NCBI RefSeq assembly: GCF_030766825.1
Contig: NZ_JASFDV010000006.1
Span: forward strand, 62,001-126,000
Direction of reading: 5' to 3'
From: Nocardiopsis sp. CC223A
GTDB taxonomy: Bacteria; Actinomycetota; Actinomycetes; Streptosporangiales; Streptosporangiaceae
DNA: 64,000 nt
Part shown: piece after piece, positions 46,343 to 55,884 of the stretch
Layout of the letters: each line of letters starts with the position of its first letter
Numbering within the stretch: position 1 is the stretch's first letter
Notes under the pieces: model-generated
What the model saw: only the letters and a program-made list of their open reading frames with translations
Told to the model about the DNA's origin: nothing
Database searches by the model: none
Position numbers and translations under genes: made by a program

Positions 46343-47643
46343 CGCATCCGCCTTCGCTCACGTCGTGTCCGGAACCCGATGAGTCTCCACCGGGGATCGG
46401 TCCGCCGTCGCTCCCGGTGACCGGTTCCGGCCACCGGGACCGGCAGCCGGACCAGCAGTTCGAACCCGCCGTCCCAGCACGGACCGGCGCTCAGCGTGCC
46501 GCCCAGAGCGGTCACGCGTTCGCGCAGCCCGGCCAGGCCGTGCCCGGACCCCGGGAGGGGGTGGACCGGACCGGTGGCGGGCGGAGGGGCGTTGACCACC
46601 GACACGGTGACGGCGTCGTCGGACGCCTCCACGCGCACCCGCGTGGGAGCCCCGGGCGCGTGCCGCAGCACGTTGCCGGTCCCCTCCCGCACGGTTCTGT
46701 GGACGAGGAGCGCGATGTCCTCCCCGGGCAGGGGATCCCCCGGCATCTCCAGTTCGACGGGGGTGCCCGCGCGGCGTACCGCCTCGACCACGGCGACCGT
46801 GTCCTCGGGGCCGGGGGCCGGGCGGCCCTCCGCCCCGCGCAGGACACCCACCAGGTCGCGCATCTCCGCCAGAGCCGCGCGCGAGGCCGCGCCGATCTCT
46901 TCCAGTTCCGCGCGGGCCGCCCCGCCCAGGTCACCGGACAGCCGGTAGGGGGCGGTCCCGGTGCGCACGGCGATCGCCGACATGTGGTGGGCGACCACGT
47001 CGTGCAGTTCCCGCGCTATCCGCAGCCGCTCCTCCGTCAACCGGCGCCGGCCGCGTTCCTCCGCCACCGCCAGCGAGTCCAGGCGGTGGACCGCCCGGGC
47101 CCGGCCGAGCAGTGCCGCCGTGCACACCAGCAGCGACCACAGCAGCAGGCCCGTCATCGCGCCGTAGGGGTCGGTCAGGGCCAGGGCCGTGGCGAGTCCG
47201 GCGGCCAGGGTCAGCGCCAGCGCGGGGACCCACACCCGGCGCGGCACGGACAGCGCGAGCACGTACACCACGGGCAGCAGCAGGGCCAGTTCGTCCAGGG
47301 ACCACGGGACGGGGGGCGGCGCCGGGAGCAGGGGGCGCAGCGGGACGGCCGCGACCAGCAGCGCCCAGGCCGACGGCCAGGCGGCCGCGGGCCGCCACCG
47401 GCACAGCGCCAGGGGGGCGGCCGTGACCAGGGAGATCACGGGGCCCGCCGGGCCGAGGCCGTGGCCGATGCCCAGGACCGCGGACCGGAACACGAAAAGT
47501 GCGCAGGCCGCCGCCGCGAAGGGCCACACGGGCAGCAGGGGGAGTTCGCCCCCGTCCGGGCCGGGGTGCGGTGACGGGGGGACCCGGGCCGTTCGCGCGA
47601 GGCGGATCCAGGCCCGAACCGCGGACACGGCGCTGTCGATCAC
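46339..47643 (-). CDS. Sensor histidine kinase (HisKA_3 / DesK-like)
   Basis: 434 aa from GTG 47643. Five or six membrane helices (about 40-180) form the sensor, with no large extracellular loop, so it probably senses the membrane or something within it. The dimerisation domain has phospho-acceptor His214 in ARELHDVVAHHMSA, and the ATPase domain has REGTGNVLRHA and GSGHGLAGLRERV. It phosphorylates the partner regulator encoded just downstream. Target genes are unknown. Confidence 0.9.
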   Translation of the reverse strand: MIDSAVSAVRAWIRLARTARVPPSPHPGPDGGELPLLPVWPFAAAACALFVFRSAVLGIGHGLGPAGPVISLVTAAPLALCRWRPAAAWPSAWALLVAAVPLRPLLPAPPPVPWSLDELALLLPVVYVLALSVPRRVWVPALALTLAAGLATALALTDPYGAMTGLLLWSLLVCTAALLGRARAVHRLDSLAVAEERGRRRLTEERLRIARELHDVVAHHMSAIAVRTGTAPYRLSGDLGGAARAELEEIGAASRAALAEMRDLVGVLRGAEGRPAPGPEDTVAVVEAVRRAGTPVELEMPGDPLPGEDIALLVHRTVREGTGNVLRHAPGAPTRVRVEASDDAVTVSVVNAPPPATGPVHPLPGSGHGLAGLRERVTALGGTLSAGPCWDGGFELLVRLPVPVAGTGHRERRRTDPRWRLIGFRTRRERRRMR

Positions 47644-48137
47644 ACCGCACAGCTTAGGGAGGCCCGGAGAAGGAGGGGGCGCGCAGAGGGAGCACAGGGG
47701 CGGTGGAGTAGGATTCCCGCTCCGGGCGCCGCCTGTGCGGCGGTCCTCGACCCTGTGAAGGGGAGCGCCCGGGGGAGAGAAGGTGTACGGCCCGGCGCCC
47801 CGCTCGCGCCGGGCCGTACGTGTAATAGGACTCGCGGCTCCGTGGGGGGGTTGCCATGGGTTCGGGATTTTCTTTGGATTTTTTTTCCGGACCCCCGCGT
47901 TCTGGTGGTGAACACCGGTTCACTCGGCGCGCAACCTTCGCGGCGGCCCGCTCGAAGTCCCATCGGGACTTTTCGAGCGCAGGTCAGTGGGGCAGATACC
48001 GGATGCGTGGTCCTGTCGGACGCACGTGCAACGGGGCACCCGCCGGTTCGCCGGTCCAGGTGCACCATCGCGCACCGTACGCTGAACAGGACGAGGAACA
48101 GTCCATCGCCGGTCGCCCCGCGGCCGCTCCGAGGGAC
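47644..48137. other. Divergent gap between the kinase and DUF2344 genes
   Basis: No convincing gene lies in these 494 bp. A perfect 14-bp hairpin pairs 47785-47798 with 47806-47819. A T-rich tract follows (ATTTTCTTTGGATTTTTTTT, about 47869-47888), striking against the GC-rich surroundings. It should contain promoters for both flanking genes. Confidence 0.5.
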
Positions 48138-48998
48138 ATGAGGAAAGGAGTTGAGCTGCCCCCCGCACCCGAGGGCACCACTTCACCCTCCACCGCCGCA
48201 CCCGGACAACGGCTTCGCGTCCGCTACGCCAAACGCGGGCGCATGAGGTTCGCCAGCCACCGGGACATCGCCCGGGCACTGGAGCGAGCCCTGCGCCGGG
48301 CGGACGTACCGGTGGCCTTCTCCGCCGGCTTCTCGCCCCACCCGAAGGTCTCCTACACCGGCGCGGCCCCCACCGGGGTCGCCAGTGAGGCGGAGTATCT
48401 CGAACTCACCCTCGCGCAGGAGCGGGAACCCGTCCGGGTCGGGACCGACATCGACGCGGCCATGCCGGACGGCATCGACATCATCGAGGTCGTCGAGGCC
48501 CGGGTTCCGGGACTGGCCGAGCGGCTCCAGGCCTCCGTATGGCGGGTGGAACTGGACGGGGTCGGAGTCGACGAGGCGGAGAGCGCCGTCGGGGCCTACC
48601 TGGCGGCCGAGACCGTCGAGGTGGAGCGGATGACCAAGAAGGGCCGCCGCCGATTCGACACCCGACCGGCGGTGGTCGGCATCGATGTGTGTCGTGGACC
48701 CGGGCGTGCCCCGAGGGAGCAGGACACCACATATGCCATACTTCGGATGGTCGTACGGCACACCACACCGGCCGTTCGACCGGACGACGTGCTGACCGGC
48801 CTCCGCCACGTGGCCGACCTCGCGCCGCAGTCATCAGTGACGATGACCCGGCTGGCGCAGGGGCCACTGAACGAGGCGACAGGTGCGATCGCTGACCCGC
48901 TCGCCGTGGACCGAAACGAATCCGGACCGGCGGACGACGCCGAAGAGCGGGGCGACAGCGCACCACAGCCGTCGGCGCCCATGACGGGACCGCGCTGA
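48138..48998 (+). CDS. DUF2344 / TIGR03936 radical SAM-linked protein
   Basis: 286 aa from ATG 48138. The family core starts at RLRVRYAKRGRMRFASHRDI (about 24) and continues ALRRADVPVAFSAGFSPHPK. The ATG has GAGGGA almost touching it, and a better ribosome site (GGAAAGGAG) lies 3 bases inside the frame before a CTG, so the true start is uncertain. The frame also runs on upstream to 47856 without family sequence. It is the usual partner of the TIGR03960 radical SAM protein and sits before rne as in other actinobacteria. Confidence 0.85.
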   Translation: MRKGVELPPAPEGTTSPSTAAPGQRLRVRYAKRGRMRFASHRDIARALERALRRADVPVAFSAGFSPHPKVSYTGAAPTGVASEAEYLELTLAQEREPVRVGTDIDAAMPDGIDIIEVVEARVPGLAERLQASVWRVELDGVGVDEAESAVGAYLAAETVEVERMTKKGRRRFDTRPAVVGIDVCRGPGRAPREQDTTYAILRMVVRHTTPAVRPDDVLTGLRHVADLAPQSSVTMTRLAQGPLNEATGAIADPLAVDRNESGPADDAEERGDSAPQPSAPMTGPR

Positions 48999-49046
48999 TG
49001 AGCGGCCCCGAAGCGGGGAACGTGGGCGCCACCACAGGACTTTGCC

Positions 49047-49070
49047 CCGACGGCACCCCGGTGCCGTCGG
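49047..49070 (+). terminator. Palindromic hairpin between DUF2344 and rne
   Basis: An 11-bp perfect stem pairs 49047-49057 with 49060-49070, with CC at the turn. It lies 49 bp after the DUF2344 stop and 90 bp before rne. Confidence 0.6.
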
Positions 49071-49159
49071 CGCTGACACTGCGACGACAGTTCTCGTGAG
49101 CCGCGCCGCCGACCGAGAGGTCGCGGCGCGCCCGGGGACTTTGACGGGAGACCGCCCGG

Positions 49160-52100
49160 ATGCTCGACAACGAGCCCAGCAACGGTGCAGACGACACCGT
49201 GGGTACAACTGAAACAACCGAAACGAGGGCGGCGACGTCCCCCGTGGGGGGAGGCGAGGTGCGCGTGACCACGCCCGCACCGGCCAAGGGCGTGCGCCGC
49301 GCGGCAGGACCGCCCCCCGAGCCCGACGACGTCTTCGTCCCCCCGGCCAAGCCCGTGACCACGCTCGCGGGCTCCGGCGAGGGCGGCACGGTCAAGGTCA
49401 CCTCCGCGACCCCGGTGCGGCGACGCACGGTGCGCGTCGAGGACCGGCCGCTGGACGTCCCCGCGACCCCTCCGGCCGCCCAGAGGGCTCCGGAGAAGGA
49501 GAAGGCCCCGGAGAAGGAGAAGAAGGACGGGCCCGAGGCCGCCGAGCCCGCCAAGAAGACCCGTACGCGCCGCACCCGCGCGGCCGCCGTCGAGCCCCCC
49601 GCGGCGGCCGAGCCCGAACCCCGGACCCGTGCGCGCCGTTCGCGCACCCGGGCCGCCGCCGAGCCCGAGGCCGCACCCGAGACCACCGCCGTCTCCGAGA
49701 CCGAGGAGGAGCAGGAGGAGGCCGCCCGGACCGGCGCCGTCTTCCAGGCCCCCTCCATGCTCTTCCAGCCTCCCGTGGTGGCCGCCGCGCCGCCCGCCGC
49801 CCCCGCGCCGCTCAAGGGTGACACCGAGGACGAGGACGACACGGAGGACGAGGCGGACGAGGAGACCGCCGAGGACGAGTCCGCCGAGGAGACCGCTGAG
49901 GAGACCGGCGCGGAGGAGTCCGCCGAGGAGCGGCCCGGACGCCGCCGTCGCCGCCGCGGCGGCCGGGGCCGCGGCCGCTCGCGTTCCGGTGACGACGCCG
50001 AGGACACCGAGGACGAGGCCGAGGCCGCCGTCGAGGAGGCCGGCTCCGAGGACTCCGCCGACGCCGCCGAGGAGGACGAGCGCGGCGGTAGCCGCCGTCG
50101 CCGCCGTCGCCGCCGCCGTTCCGCCGGCGGGGGGAGCGAGGCCACCCCCGACGACCCGCCCAACACCGTGGTCCGGGTCCGCGAGCCGCGCGCGGAGCGG
50201 CCCATCTCGGACGAGGTCCAGGCCGTGCGCGGGTCCACCCGCCTGGAGGCCAAGAAGCAGCGCCGCCGCGAGGGCCGCGAGCAGGGCCGCCGCCGCGCCC
50301 CGATCGTCACCGAGTCGGAGTTCCTGGCCCGTCGCGAGGCGGTCAAGCGCGACCTGGTCATCCGCCGCACCGGCGACCGCACCCAGATCGCCGTCCTTGA
50401 GGACGACATCCTCGTCGAGCACTACGTCGACCGTGCCACCCACCGCTCCTACGTGGGCAACGTGTACCTGGGCCGGGTGCAGAACGTGCTGCCGTCGATG
50501 GAGGCCGCGTTCGTCGACATCGGCAAGGGCCGCAACGCCGTCCTGTACGCGGGCGAGGTCAACTGGGACTCGTTCGGCCTGGACGGCCAGCCCAAGCGCA
50601 TCGAGTCGGTGCTCAAGTCCGGCCAGTCGGTCCTGGTGCAGGTCACCAAGGACCCGATCGGTCACAAGGGCGCGCGCCTGACCAGCCAGATCAGCCTGCC
50701 CGGCCGTTACCTCGTGTACGTGCCCGGCGGTTCGATGACCGGTATCAGCCGCAAGCTCCCCGACAAGGAGCGCGCCCGCCTCAAGCAGATCCTCAAGAAG
50801 GTCATGCCCTCCGGCGCGGGCGTCATCGTCCGCACCGCCGCCGAGGGCGCCAGCGAGGAGGAGCTGGAGCGCGACATCTCCCGCCTGGCCAACCAGTGGG
50901 AGTCCATCAAGCGCAAGTCCAAGTCGGCCAACGCCCCGGCCCTGCTCAACAGCGAGCCCGACCTGACCATCCGGGTCGTACGGGACGTGTTCAACGAGGA
51001 CTTCTCCAGCCTGGTGGTCTCCGGTGACGAGGCCTGGGACACCGTGCACGACTACGTCGAGCACGTGGCGCCCAACCTCGCCGAGCGGGCCTCCCACTGG
51101 ACCGAGGACCGCGACGTCTTCGCCGCCTACCGGATCGACGAGCAGATCAACAAGGCGCTGGACCGCAAGGTCTGGCTGCCCAGCGGCGGTTCGCTCATCA
51201 TCGACCGCACCGAGGCGATGACGGTCGTCGACGTCAACACCGGCAAGTTCACCGGTCAGGGCGGCAACCTTGAGGAGACCGTCACCAAGAACAACCTGGA
51301 GGCGGCGGAGGAGATCGTCCGCCAGCTCCGGTTGCGCGACATCGGCGGCATCATCGTCATCGACTTCATCGACATGGTCCTGGAGTCCAACCGCGACCTG
51401 GTGCTGCGGCGGATGCTCGAATGCCTGTCCCGGGACCGCACCAAGCACCAGGTGGCCGAGGTCACCTCGCTGGGCCTGGTGCAGATGACCCGCAAGCGGG
51501 TGGGGCAGGGGCTGCTGGAGGCCTTCTCCCACACCTGCGAGCACTGCAGCGGCCGCGGCCTGATCCTGGCCACCGAACCGGTGGAGGGCAAGGGGGCCGC
51601 CACCGGCGGCAACGGCGGCGGACGCAAGAAGAAGGGCAAGGGCAAGGGGGAGGCCGAACCGGCCGAGACCCCCGCGGCGCAGGAGAGCGCCGTCGAGGAG
51701 CCCGAGCCCGCGGCCCCGGTCGCGGAGGAGGCCCCCGAGCCCGCCGACAAGCCGGCCAAGAAGTCGGAGAAGAAGGCCGCCAGGGGCAAGAAGGCCGACG
51801 ACACCGACGCGGAGGAGAAGGCCGAACCCAAGCGGACCCGCAAGCGCACCACGCGCTCGCGTAAGACCGCGGAGGGCAAGGCCGCCGACCAGGCCGCCGA
51901 GCCGGCACCGGTCGCCGAGGAGCCGCAGGAGGCCGCAGAGGCGGCCGCGGACGGGGCACCGCCCGAGGAGGCCCCGGCCGCGCGCCGGACCCGGCGCACC
52001 GCGACCCGCCGGACCGCCCGCGTGGCCGCCGAGGCCGTGGGCGAGCCGGAGACCGTGACCGATACCACCGCGTCGGCCGAGGGCGACGAGGAGGCCGGGG

Positions 52101-52171
52101 AGCGGCCCAAGCGCCGCCGCACCCGGCGGACCAGGGCGGCGGCCTCGTCCACCGCCGTGGACGCCGGCTGA
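49160..52171 (+). CDS. rne: Ribonuclease E/G
   Basis: 1003 aa from ATG 49160 with GGGAG upstream. The catalytic core occupies about 395-815: S1 domain (YVGNVYLGRVQNVLPSMEAA), the metal-binding Asp in VVDVNTGKFTG (about 691) and in VIDFIDMV, and the zinc link CEHCSGRG (about 792). It is flanked by long low-complexity arms: N-terminal Ala/Glu/Arg-rich blocks with RRRRRGGRGRGR-type patches and a C-terminal Lys/Glu/Arg region. These are typical of actinobacterial RNase E and are likely to bind RNA and degradosome partners. It processes rRNA and mRNA. It precedes rplU-rpmA. Confidence 0.95.
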   Translation: MLDNEPSNGADDTVGTTETTETRAATSPVGGGEVRVTTPAPAKGVRRAAGPPPEPDDVFVPPAKPVTTLAGSGEGGTVKVTSATPVRRRTVRVEDRPLDVPATPPAAQRAPEKEKAPEKEKKDGPEAAEPAKKTRTRRTRAAAVEPPAAAEPEPRTRARRSRTRAAAEPEAAPETTAVSETEEEQEEAARTGAVFQAPSMLFQPPVVAAAPPAAPAPLKGDTEDEDDTEDEADEETAEDESAEETAEETGAEESAEERPGRRRRRRGGRGRGRSRSGDDAEDTEDEAEAAVEEAGSEDSADAAEEDERGGSRRRRRRRRRSAGGGSEATPDDPPNTVVRVREPRAERPISDEVQAVRGSTRLEAKKQRRREGREQGRRRAPIVTESEFLARREAVKRDLVIRRTGDRTQIAVLEDDILVEHYVDRATHRSYVGNVYLGRVQNVLPSMEAAFVDIGKGRNAVLYAGEVNWDSFGLDGQPKRIESVLKSGQSVLVQVTKDPIGHKGARLTSQISLPGRYLVYVPGGSMTGISRKLPDKERARLKQILKKVMPSGAGVIVRTAAEGASEEELERDISRLANQWESIKRKSKSANAPALLNSEPDLTIRVVRDVFNEDFSSLVVSGDEAWDTVHDYVEHVAPNLAERASHWTEDRDVFAAYRIDEQINKALDRKVWLPSGGSLIIDRTEAMTVVDVNTGKFTGQGGNLEETVTKNNLEAAEEIVRQLRLRDIGGIIVIDFIDMVLESNRDLVLRRMLECLSRDRTKHQVAEVTSLGLVQMTRKRVGQGLLEAFSHTCEHCSGRGLILATEPVEGKGAATGGNGGGRKKKGKGKGEAEPAETPAAQESAVEEPEPAAPVAEEAPEPADKPAKKSEKKAARGKKADDTDAEEKAEPKRTRKRTTRSRKTAEGKAADQAAEPAPVAEEPQEAAEAAADGAPPEEAPAARRTRRTATRRTARVAAEAVGEPETVTDTTASAEGDEEAGERPKRRRTRRTRAAASSTAVDAG

Positions 52172-52190
52172 GCCGAGCGGGACGTGGGCC

Positions 52191-52225
52191 CGGTCCGGGC
52201 CGGGGGCACCCCCCGGCCCGGACCG
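52191..52225 (+). terminator. Terminator after rne
   Basis: A perfect 16-bp stem pairs 52191-52206 with 52210-52225 around CAC, 19 bp after the rne stop. Confidence 0.82.
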
Positions 52226-52526
52226 CGGCACGTGTGCAGGCCCGTGGCGGGGCGATGGTAATCTGATGGACGGTGCGTCGGCGCGCTCCTCGTGATCGCG
52301 CGCCCCGACACCAAGTGCTCTCCACGCAGGGTTTGTTTCCCTCAGATCCCCGCGCCCCGCTACAGGCAACAGTGGATCGTGGAACGAGGACTCCCCGTAG
52401 TTCCCACACGGGGCGGTCCTCCCGGCCCGCCCGTCAGGGCATCCGGCCGGACCCGGACCCCGAACACATGTCTCGGGGATTGGTCCCGAGCATTATTCGT
52501 TGAGCGAGCAGGAAGAGAGTTACGCG
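52226..52526 (+). promoter_or_regulatory. Leader region of rplU-rpmA
   Basis: TAATCT at 52259-52264 is a fair -10 hexamer, though no good -35 is seen. A small hairpin (52472-52477 with 52485-52490, loop GATTGGT) lies about 35 bp before the rplU start and could be part of a ribosomal-protein leader. No gene is seen in the stretch. Confidence 0.4.
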
Positions 52527-52838
52527 GTGTACGCGATCGTGCGAGCGGGCGGCCGTCAGGAGAAGGTGTCCGTCGATGACGTCCTGAACATCGACAAGGT
52601 CTCTGCCGAGGCCGGCGCCACCATCACGTGGCAGCCCATCCTCGTCGTGGAGGACGGCAACGTCGTCAGCGACACGGACAAGCTGAGCGGCTACACGGTC
52701 ACCGCCGAGGTTCTCGGCGAGACCAAGGGCCCCAAGATCAACATCCTGAAGTACAAGAACAAGACCGGTTACAAGAAGCGCCAGGGTCACCGCCAGAAGC
52801 ACACCCAGGTCCGCGTCACCGGCATCTCGGCGAAGTAG
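52527..52838 (+). CDS. rplU: 50S ribosomal protein L21
   Basis: 103 aa from GTG 52527 (MYAIVRAGGRQEKVSVDDVL), with GGAAGAG eight bases upstream. The frame also opens at TTG 52500, but the family begins at MYAI and the ribosome site fits only the GTG. The C-terminal signature KNKTGYKKRQGHRQKHTQVRV is intact. It binds 23S rRNA next to L20. Thirteen bases separate it from rpmA. Confidence 0.96.
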   Translation: MYAIVRAGGRQEKVSVDDVLNIDKVSAEAGATITWQPILVVEDGNVVSDTDKLSGYTVTAEVLGETKGPKINILKYKNKTGYKKRQGHRQKHTQVRVTGISAK

Positions 52839-52851
52839 GAGGATCTGAGAG

Positions 52852-53112
52852 ATGGCACATAAGAAGGGCGCATCGTCCAGCCGTAACGGCCGCGACTCGA
52901 ACGCCAAGCGCCTGGGTGTCAAGCGCTTCGGCGGCCAGGCCGTCCAGGCCGGCGAGATCCTCATCCGCCAGCGCGGCACCAAGTTCCACCCTGGCGCCAA
53001 CGTGGGCCGTGGCGGCGACGACACGCTGTTCGCGCTGGTCGCCGGCGAGGTCAAGTTCGCCAACTTCCGTGGCCGCAAGGCCGTGAACATCGTTCCCGCC
53101 GCCGCCGAGTAG
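52852..53112 (+). CDS. rpmA: 50S ribosomal protein L27
   Basis: 86 aa from ATG 52852 with GGAGG upstream. It begins [20 protein letters not shown], so there is no N-terminal extension of the Firmicutes type. The N-terminus reaches the peptidyl transferase centre. It forms an operon with rplU and is followed by a terminator. Confidence 0.97.
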   Translation: MAHKKGASSSRNGRDSNAKRLGVKRFGGQAVQAGEILIRQRGTKFHPGANVGRGGDDTLFALVAGEVKFANFRGRKAVNIVPAAAE

Positions 53113-53137
53113 GGCACGCGCGAACGTTCGTTGTTCA

Positions 53138-53171
53138 CAGAGGCGGGCCAGGGAACACTGGCCCGCCTCTG
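53138..53171 (+). terminator. Terminator after rplU-rpmA
   Basis: A perfect 14-bp stem pairs 53138-53151 with 53158-53171 around GGAACA, 26 bp after rpmA. obgE is then reached only by read-through or from its own promoter. Confidence 0.82.
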
Positions 53172-53244
53172 GTGTTGTCACCAGGTGACGCACACATTTC
53201 CCACCGGGCCGCCCCGCGGCCGGAGCAGTGAACCGAGGAGAACC

Positions 53245-54609
53245 ATGCCCGACTTCGTCGACGAGGCGGTCTTGCACGTCAAGGCCGGGAACGGCGGGCA
53301 CGGTTGCGCCTCCGTCCACCGCGAGAAGTTCAAGCCGCTGGGCGGGCCCGACGGCGGCAACGGCGGCCGGGGCGGCGACGTCGTCCTGGAGGTCGACGCC
53401 CAGACCGCCACCCTGCTGGACTACCAGCGCCGCCCGCACCGCAACGCCCAGAACGGCACCCCGGGCATGGGCGGCCACCGCAGTGGGGCCAACGGCGACG
53501 ACCTGGTCCTGTACGTGCCCGACGGCACCGTGGTCACCCGCATGGACGGCGAGGTCATCGCCGACCTGGTCGGCCACGGCACCCGCCTGGTGCTCGCCCA
53601 GGGCGGCAGCGGCGGCCTGGGCAACGCCGCACTGGCCTCCAAGAAGCGCAAGGCCCCCGGCTTCGCCCTCAAGGGCGAGGAGGGCGAGGCGTTCGACGTG
53701 CGCCTGGAGATGAAGACCATCGCCGACGTCGGCCTGGTGGGCTTCCCCAGCGCCGGGAAGTCCTCGCTCATCGCCGCGATGTCGGCCGCCCGGCCCAAGA
53801 TCGCCGACTACCCGTTCACCACCCTGATCCCCAACCTCGGTGTGGTCGAGGCGGGCACCACCCAGTACGTGATCGCCGACGTGCCCGGCCTGATCCCCGG
53901 CGCCAGCGACGGCAAGGGCCTGGGCCTGGAGTTCCTGCGCCACATCGAGCGCTGCTCCACCCTGCTGCACGTCCTGGACTGCGCCACCTACGAGCCGGGC
54001 CGCGACCCGGTCAGCGACCTGGAGGCCCTGGAGGCGGAGCTGACCGCCTACGGAGAGGCCACCGGCGTCGACCTGTCCGACCGCCCGCGCATCGTCGTCC
54101 TGAACAAGGTCGACGTGCCCGAGGCCCGCGAACTCGCCGAACTCGTCGGACCCATGCTCACCGAACGCGGCTACCGGGTGCTGGAGGTCTCCGCCGCCTC
54201 CCGCGAGGGGCTGCGCGAGCTGTCCTTCGCCCTGGCCGAGCAGGTCTCCGCGGCCCGCGAGGCCGCTCCGGCCGCCGAGCCCACCCGCATCGTCATCCGG
54301 CCCAAGATGATCGGCGACGTGCCCTTCGAGGTCGTCCCGCTGGGGAACAACGCCTTCCAGGTCCGCGGTGAGAAGCCCGCCCGCTGGGTGAGCCAGACCG
54401 ACTTCTCCAACGACGAGGCCGTCGGCTACCTCGCCGAGCGCCTCAACCGCCTGGGCATCGAGGAGCAGCTGGCCAAGGCCGGGGCCACCGAGGGCGCCGA
54501 GGTCCACATCGGTACCGAGGAGGACTCCGTGGTCTTCGACTGGGACCCGTCCCTGGACGCCGAGGCCGTCCCGTCCGGCCCGCGCGGGACCGACGCCCGG
54601 CTGGGCTGA
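53245..54609 (+). CDS. obgE: GTPase ObgE/CgtA
   Basis: 454 aa from ATG 53245, with GAGGAG five bases upstream; the frame is open earlier but the family starts at [17 protein letters not shown]. Domains: glycine-rich Obg fold (1-158), G domain with GFPSAGKSS (about 166), [16 protein letters not shown] and NKVD, and the actinobacterial OCT domain (about 350-440). It acts in ribosome assembly and stress or development control. It is followed 75 bp on by proB. Confidence 0.96.
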   Translation: MPDFVDEAVLHVKAGNGGHGCASVHREKFKPLGGPDGGNGGRGGDVVLEVDAQTATLLDYQRRPHRNAQNGTPGMGGHRSGANGDDLVLYVPDGTVVTRMDGEVIADLVGHGTRLVLAQGGSGGLGNAALASKKRKAPGFALKGEEGEAFDVRLEMKTIADVGLVGFPSAGKSSLIAAMSAARPKIADYPFTTLIPNLGVVEAGTTQYVIADVPGLIPGASDGKGLGLEFLRHIERCSTLLHVLDCATYEPGRDPVSDLEALEAELTAYGEATGVDLSDRPRIVVLNKVDVPEARELAELVGPMLTERGYRVLEVSAASREGLRELSFALAEQVSAAREAAPAAEPTRIVIRPKMIGDVPFEVVPLGNNAFQVRGEKPARWVSQTDFSNDEAVGYLAERLNRLGIEEQLAKAGATEGAEVHIGTEEDSVVFDWDPSLDAEAVPSGPRGTDARLG

Positions 54610-54683
54610 ACCGCGCGGGGAAGCATCGGCCCGGCCGCACAGGCAAGACGGGCGCGGCTCCGCCGCCCGGACCGCGCCCTCGG

Positions 54684-55865
54684 ATGGAAAGCCCCCTTAC
54701 GGTGCACAGCGCAGAACAACTCGAACAGACCGGCTCCGTTCAGGAGGCCCGCGGGCGTGCGGCCGTCGCCGCCGCCCGCCGGGTCGTCGTCAAGGTGGGG
54801 TCGTCGTCGCTGACGACCCCCGACGGCCGGATCGACTCCGGCCGCATCCGGGACCTGGTCGAGGTGCTGGCGTCCCGCCGCGCCCTGGGCCAGGAGGTCA
54901 TCCTGGTCTCCTCCGGTGCGGTGGCCGCCGGCATGACCCCGCTGGGGATGCGCACGCGCCCCCGTGACCTGGCCTCCCAGCAGGCCGCCGCCAGCGTCGG
55001 CCAGGGCCTGCTGCTGGCCGCCTACACCGCCGAGCTGGCGGGGCACGGCATCAACACCGCCCAGATCCTGCTCACCGTCGAGGACCTGATGCGGCGGGTG
55101 CAGCACCGCAACGCCCAGCGCACGCTGCGCCGCCTGCTGGACATCGGCGCCCTGCCGATCGTCAACGAGAACGACACCGTCGCCACCCACGAGCTGCGGT
55201 TCGGCGACAACGACCGGCTGGCCGCCCTGGTGGCCCACCTGATGAAGGCCGACGCCCTGGTCCTGCTGTCGGACGTGGACGCCCTCTACGACGGGAACCC
55301 GGCCGAGCCGGGCTCCCGGGTGGTGGGCCTGATCTCCGGTCCGGACGACCTGGAGGGCATCGACATCGGCTCCTCGGGCAAGCGCGGAGTGGGCACCGGC
55401 GGCATGGTCACCAAGGTGGCCTCGGCGCGCATCGCCACCGAGGCGGGGGTGAACACCCTGCTCACCTCCGCCGCCAACGCCCGCGCGGCGCTGGCGGGGG
55501 AGGGGGTCGGCACGCTCTTCGCCGCCGCCTCGGGGCGGCGCCCCTCGGCCCGCCAGCTGTGGCTGGCCCACGCCACCGCCGGGCGCGGCAGCCTGGTCCT
55601 GGACCCGGGCGCGGTGGCCGCGGTGGCCCGCGACAAGGCGTCGCTGCTGCCCGCCGGGGTGGTGGACGTGCTCGGGGAGTTCAGCGCCGGGGACCCGGTG
55701 GACCTGCGCGACGAGCAGGGCACCGTGGTGGCCCGCGGCCTGGTCAACTACGACTCCGCCGAGGTGCCCGACCTGATGGGCCGCTCCACCCGGTGGCTGG
55801 CCCGGGAACTGGGCCCCTCCTACGAGCGCGAGCTGGTCCACCGCGACGACCTCGTCGTCCTGTGA
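54684..55865 (+). CDS. proB: Glutamate 5-kinase
   Basis: 393 aa from ATG 54684; GTG 54702 is an alternative. The amino acid kinase domain has VVVKVGSSSLTTPDGRID (about 34-51), ILVSSGAVAAGM, IVNENDTVATHELRFGDND and GTGGMVTKV, and a PUA domain follows (about 295-375). It makes gamma-glutamyl phosphate in proline synthesis. In most actinobacteria proA follows closely; here it is 5.4 kb away. The last 15 codons (YERELVHRDDLVVL, stop) recur in diverged form at 57712. Confidence 0.95.
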   Translation: MESPLTVHSAEQLEQTGSVQEARGRAAVAAARRVVVKVGSSSLTTPDGRIDSGRIRDLVEVLASRRALGQEVILVSSGAVAAGMTPLGMRTRPRDLASQQAAASVGQGLLLAAYTAELAGHGINTAQILLTVEDLMRRVQHRNAQRTLRRLLDIGALPIVNENDTVATHELRFGDNDRLAALVAHLMKADALVLLSDVDALYDGNPAEPGSRVVGLISGPDDLEGIDIGSSGKRGVGTGGMVTKVASARIATEAGVNTLLTSAANARAALAGEGVGTLFAAASGRRPSARQLWLAHATAGRGSLVLDPGAVAAVARDKASLLPAGVVDVLGEFSAGDPVDLRDEQGTVVARGLVNYDSAEVPDLMGRSTRWLARELGPSYERELVHRDDLVVL

Positions 55866-55866
55866 C
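55821..55866 (+). repeat. Direct repeat, left copy (3' end of proB)
   Basis: Forty-six bases covering the last codons of proB match 57712-57757 at about 40 of 46 positions in the same orientation. The two copies enclose the DUF4276 and ATPase genes. See the matching right copy. Confidence 0.8.
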
Positions 55867-55884
55867 CCCGGTCCGCGACACAGA

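Noticed and set aside
52500-52526. TTG 52500 as the start of L21
   Set aside because: L21 proteins begin at MYAIV, and the ribosome site GGAAGAG is correctly spaced only for GTG 52527.
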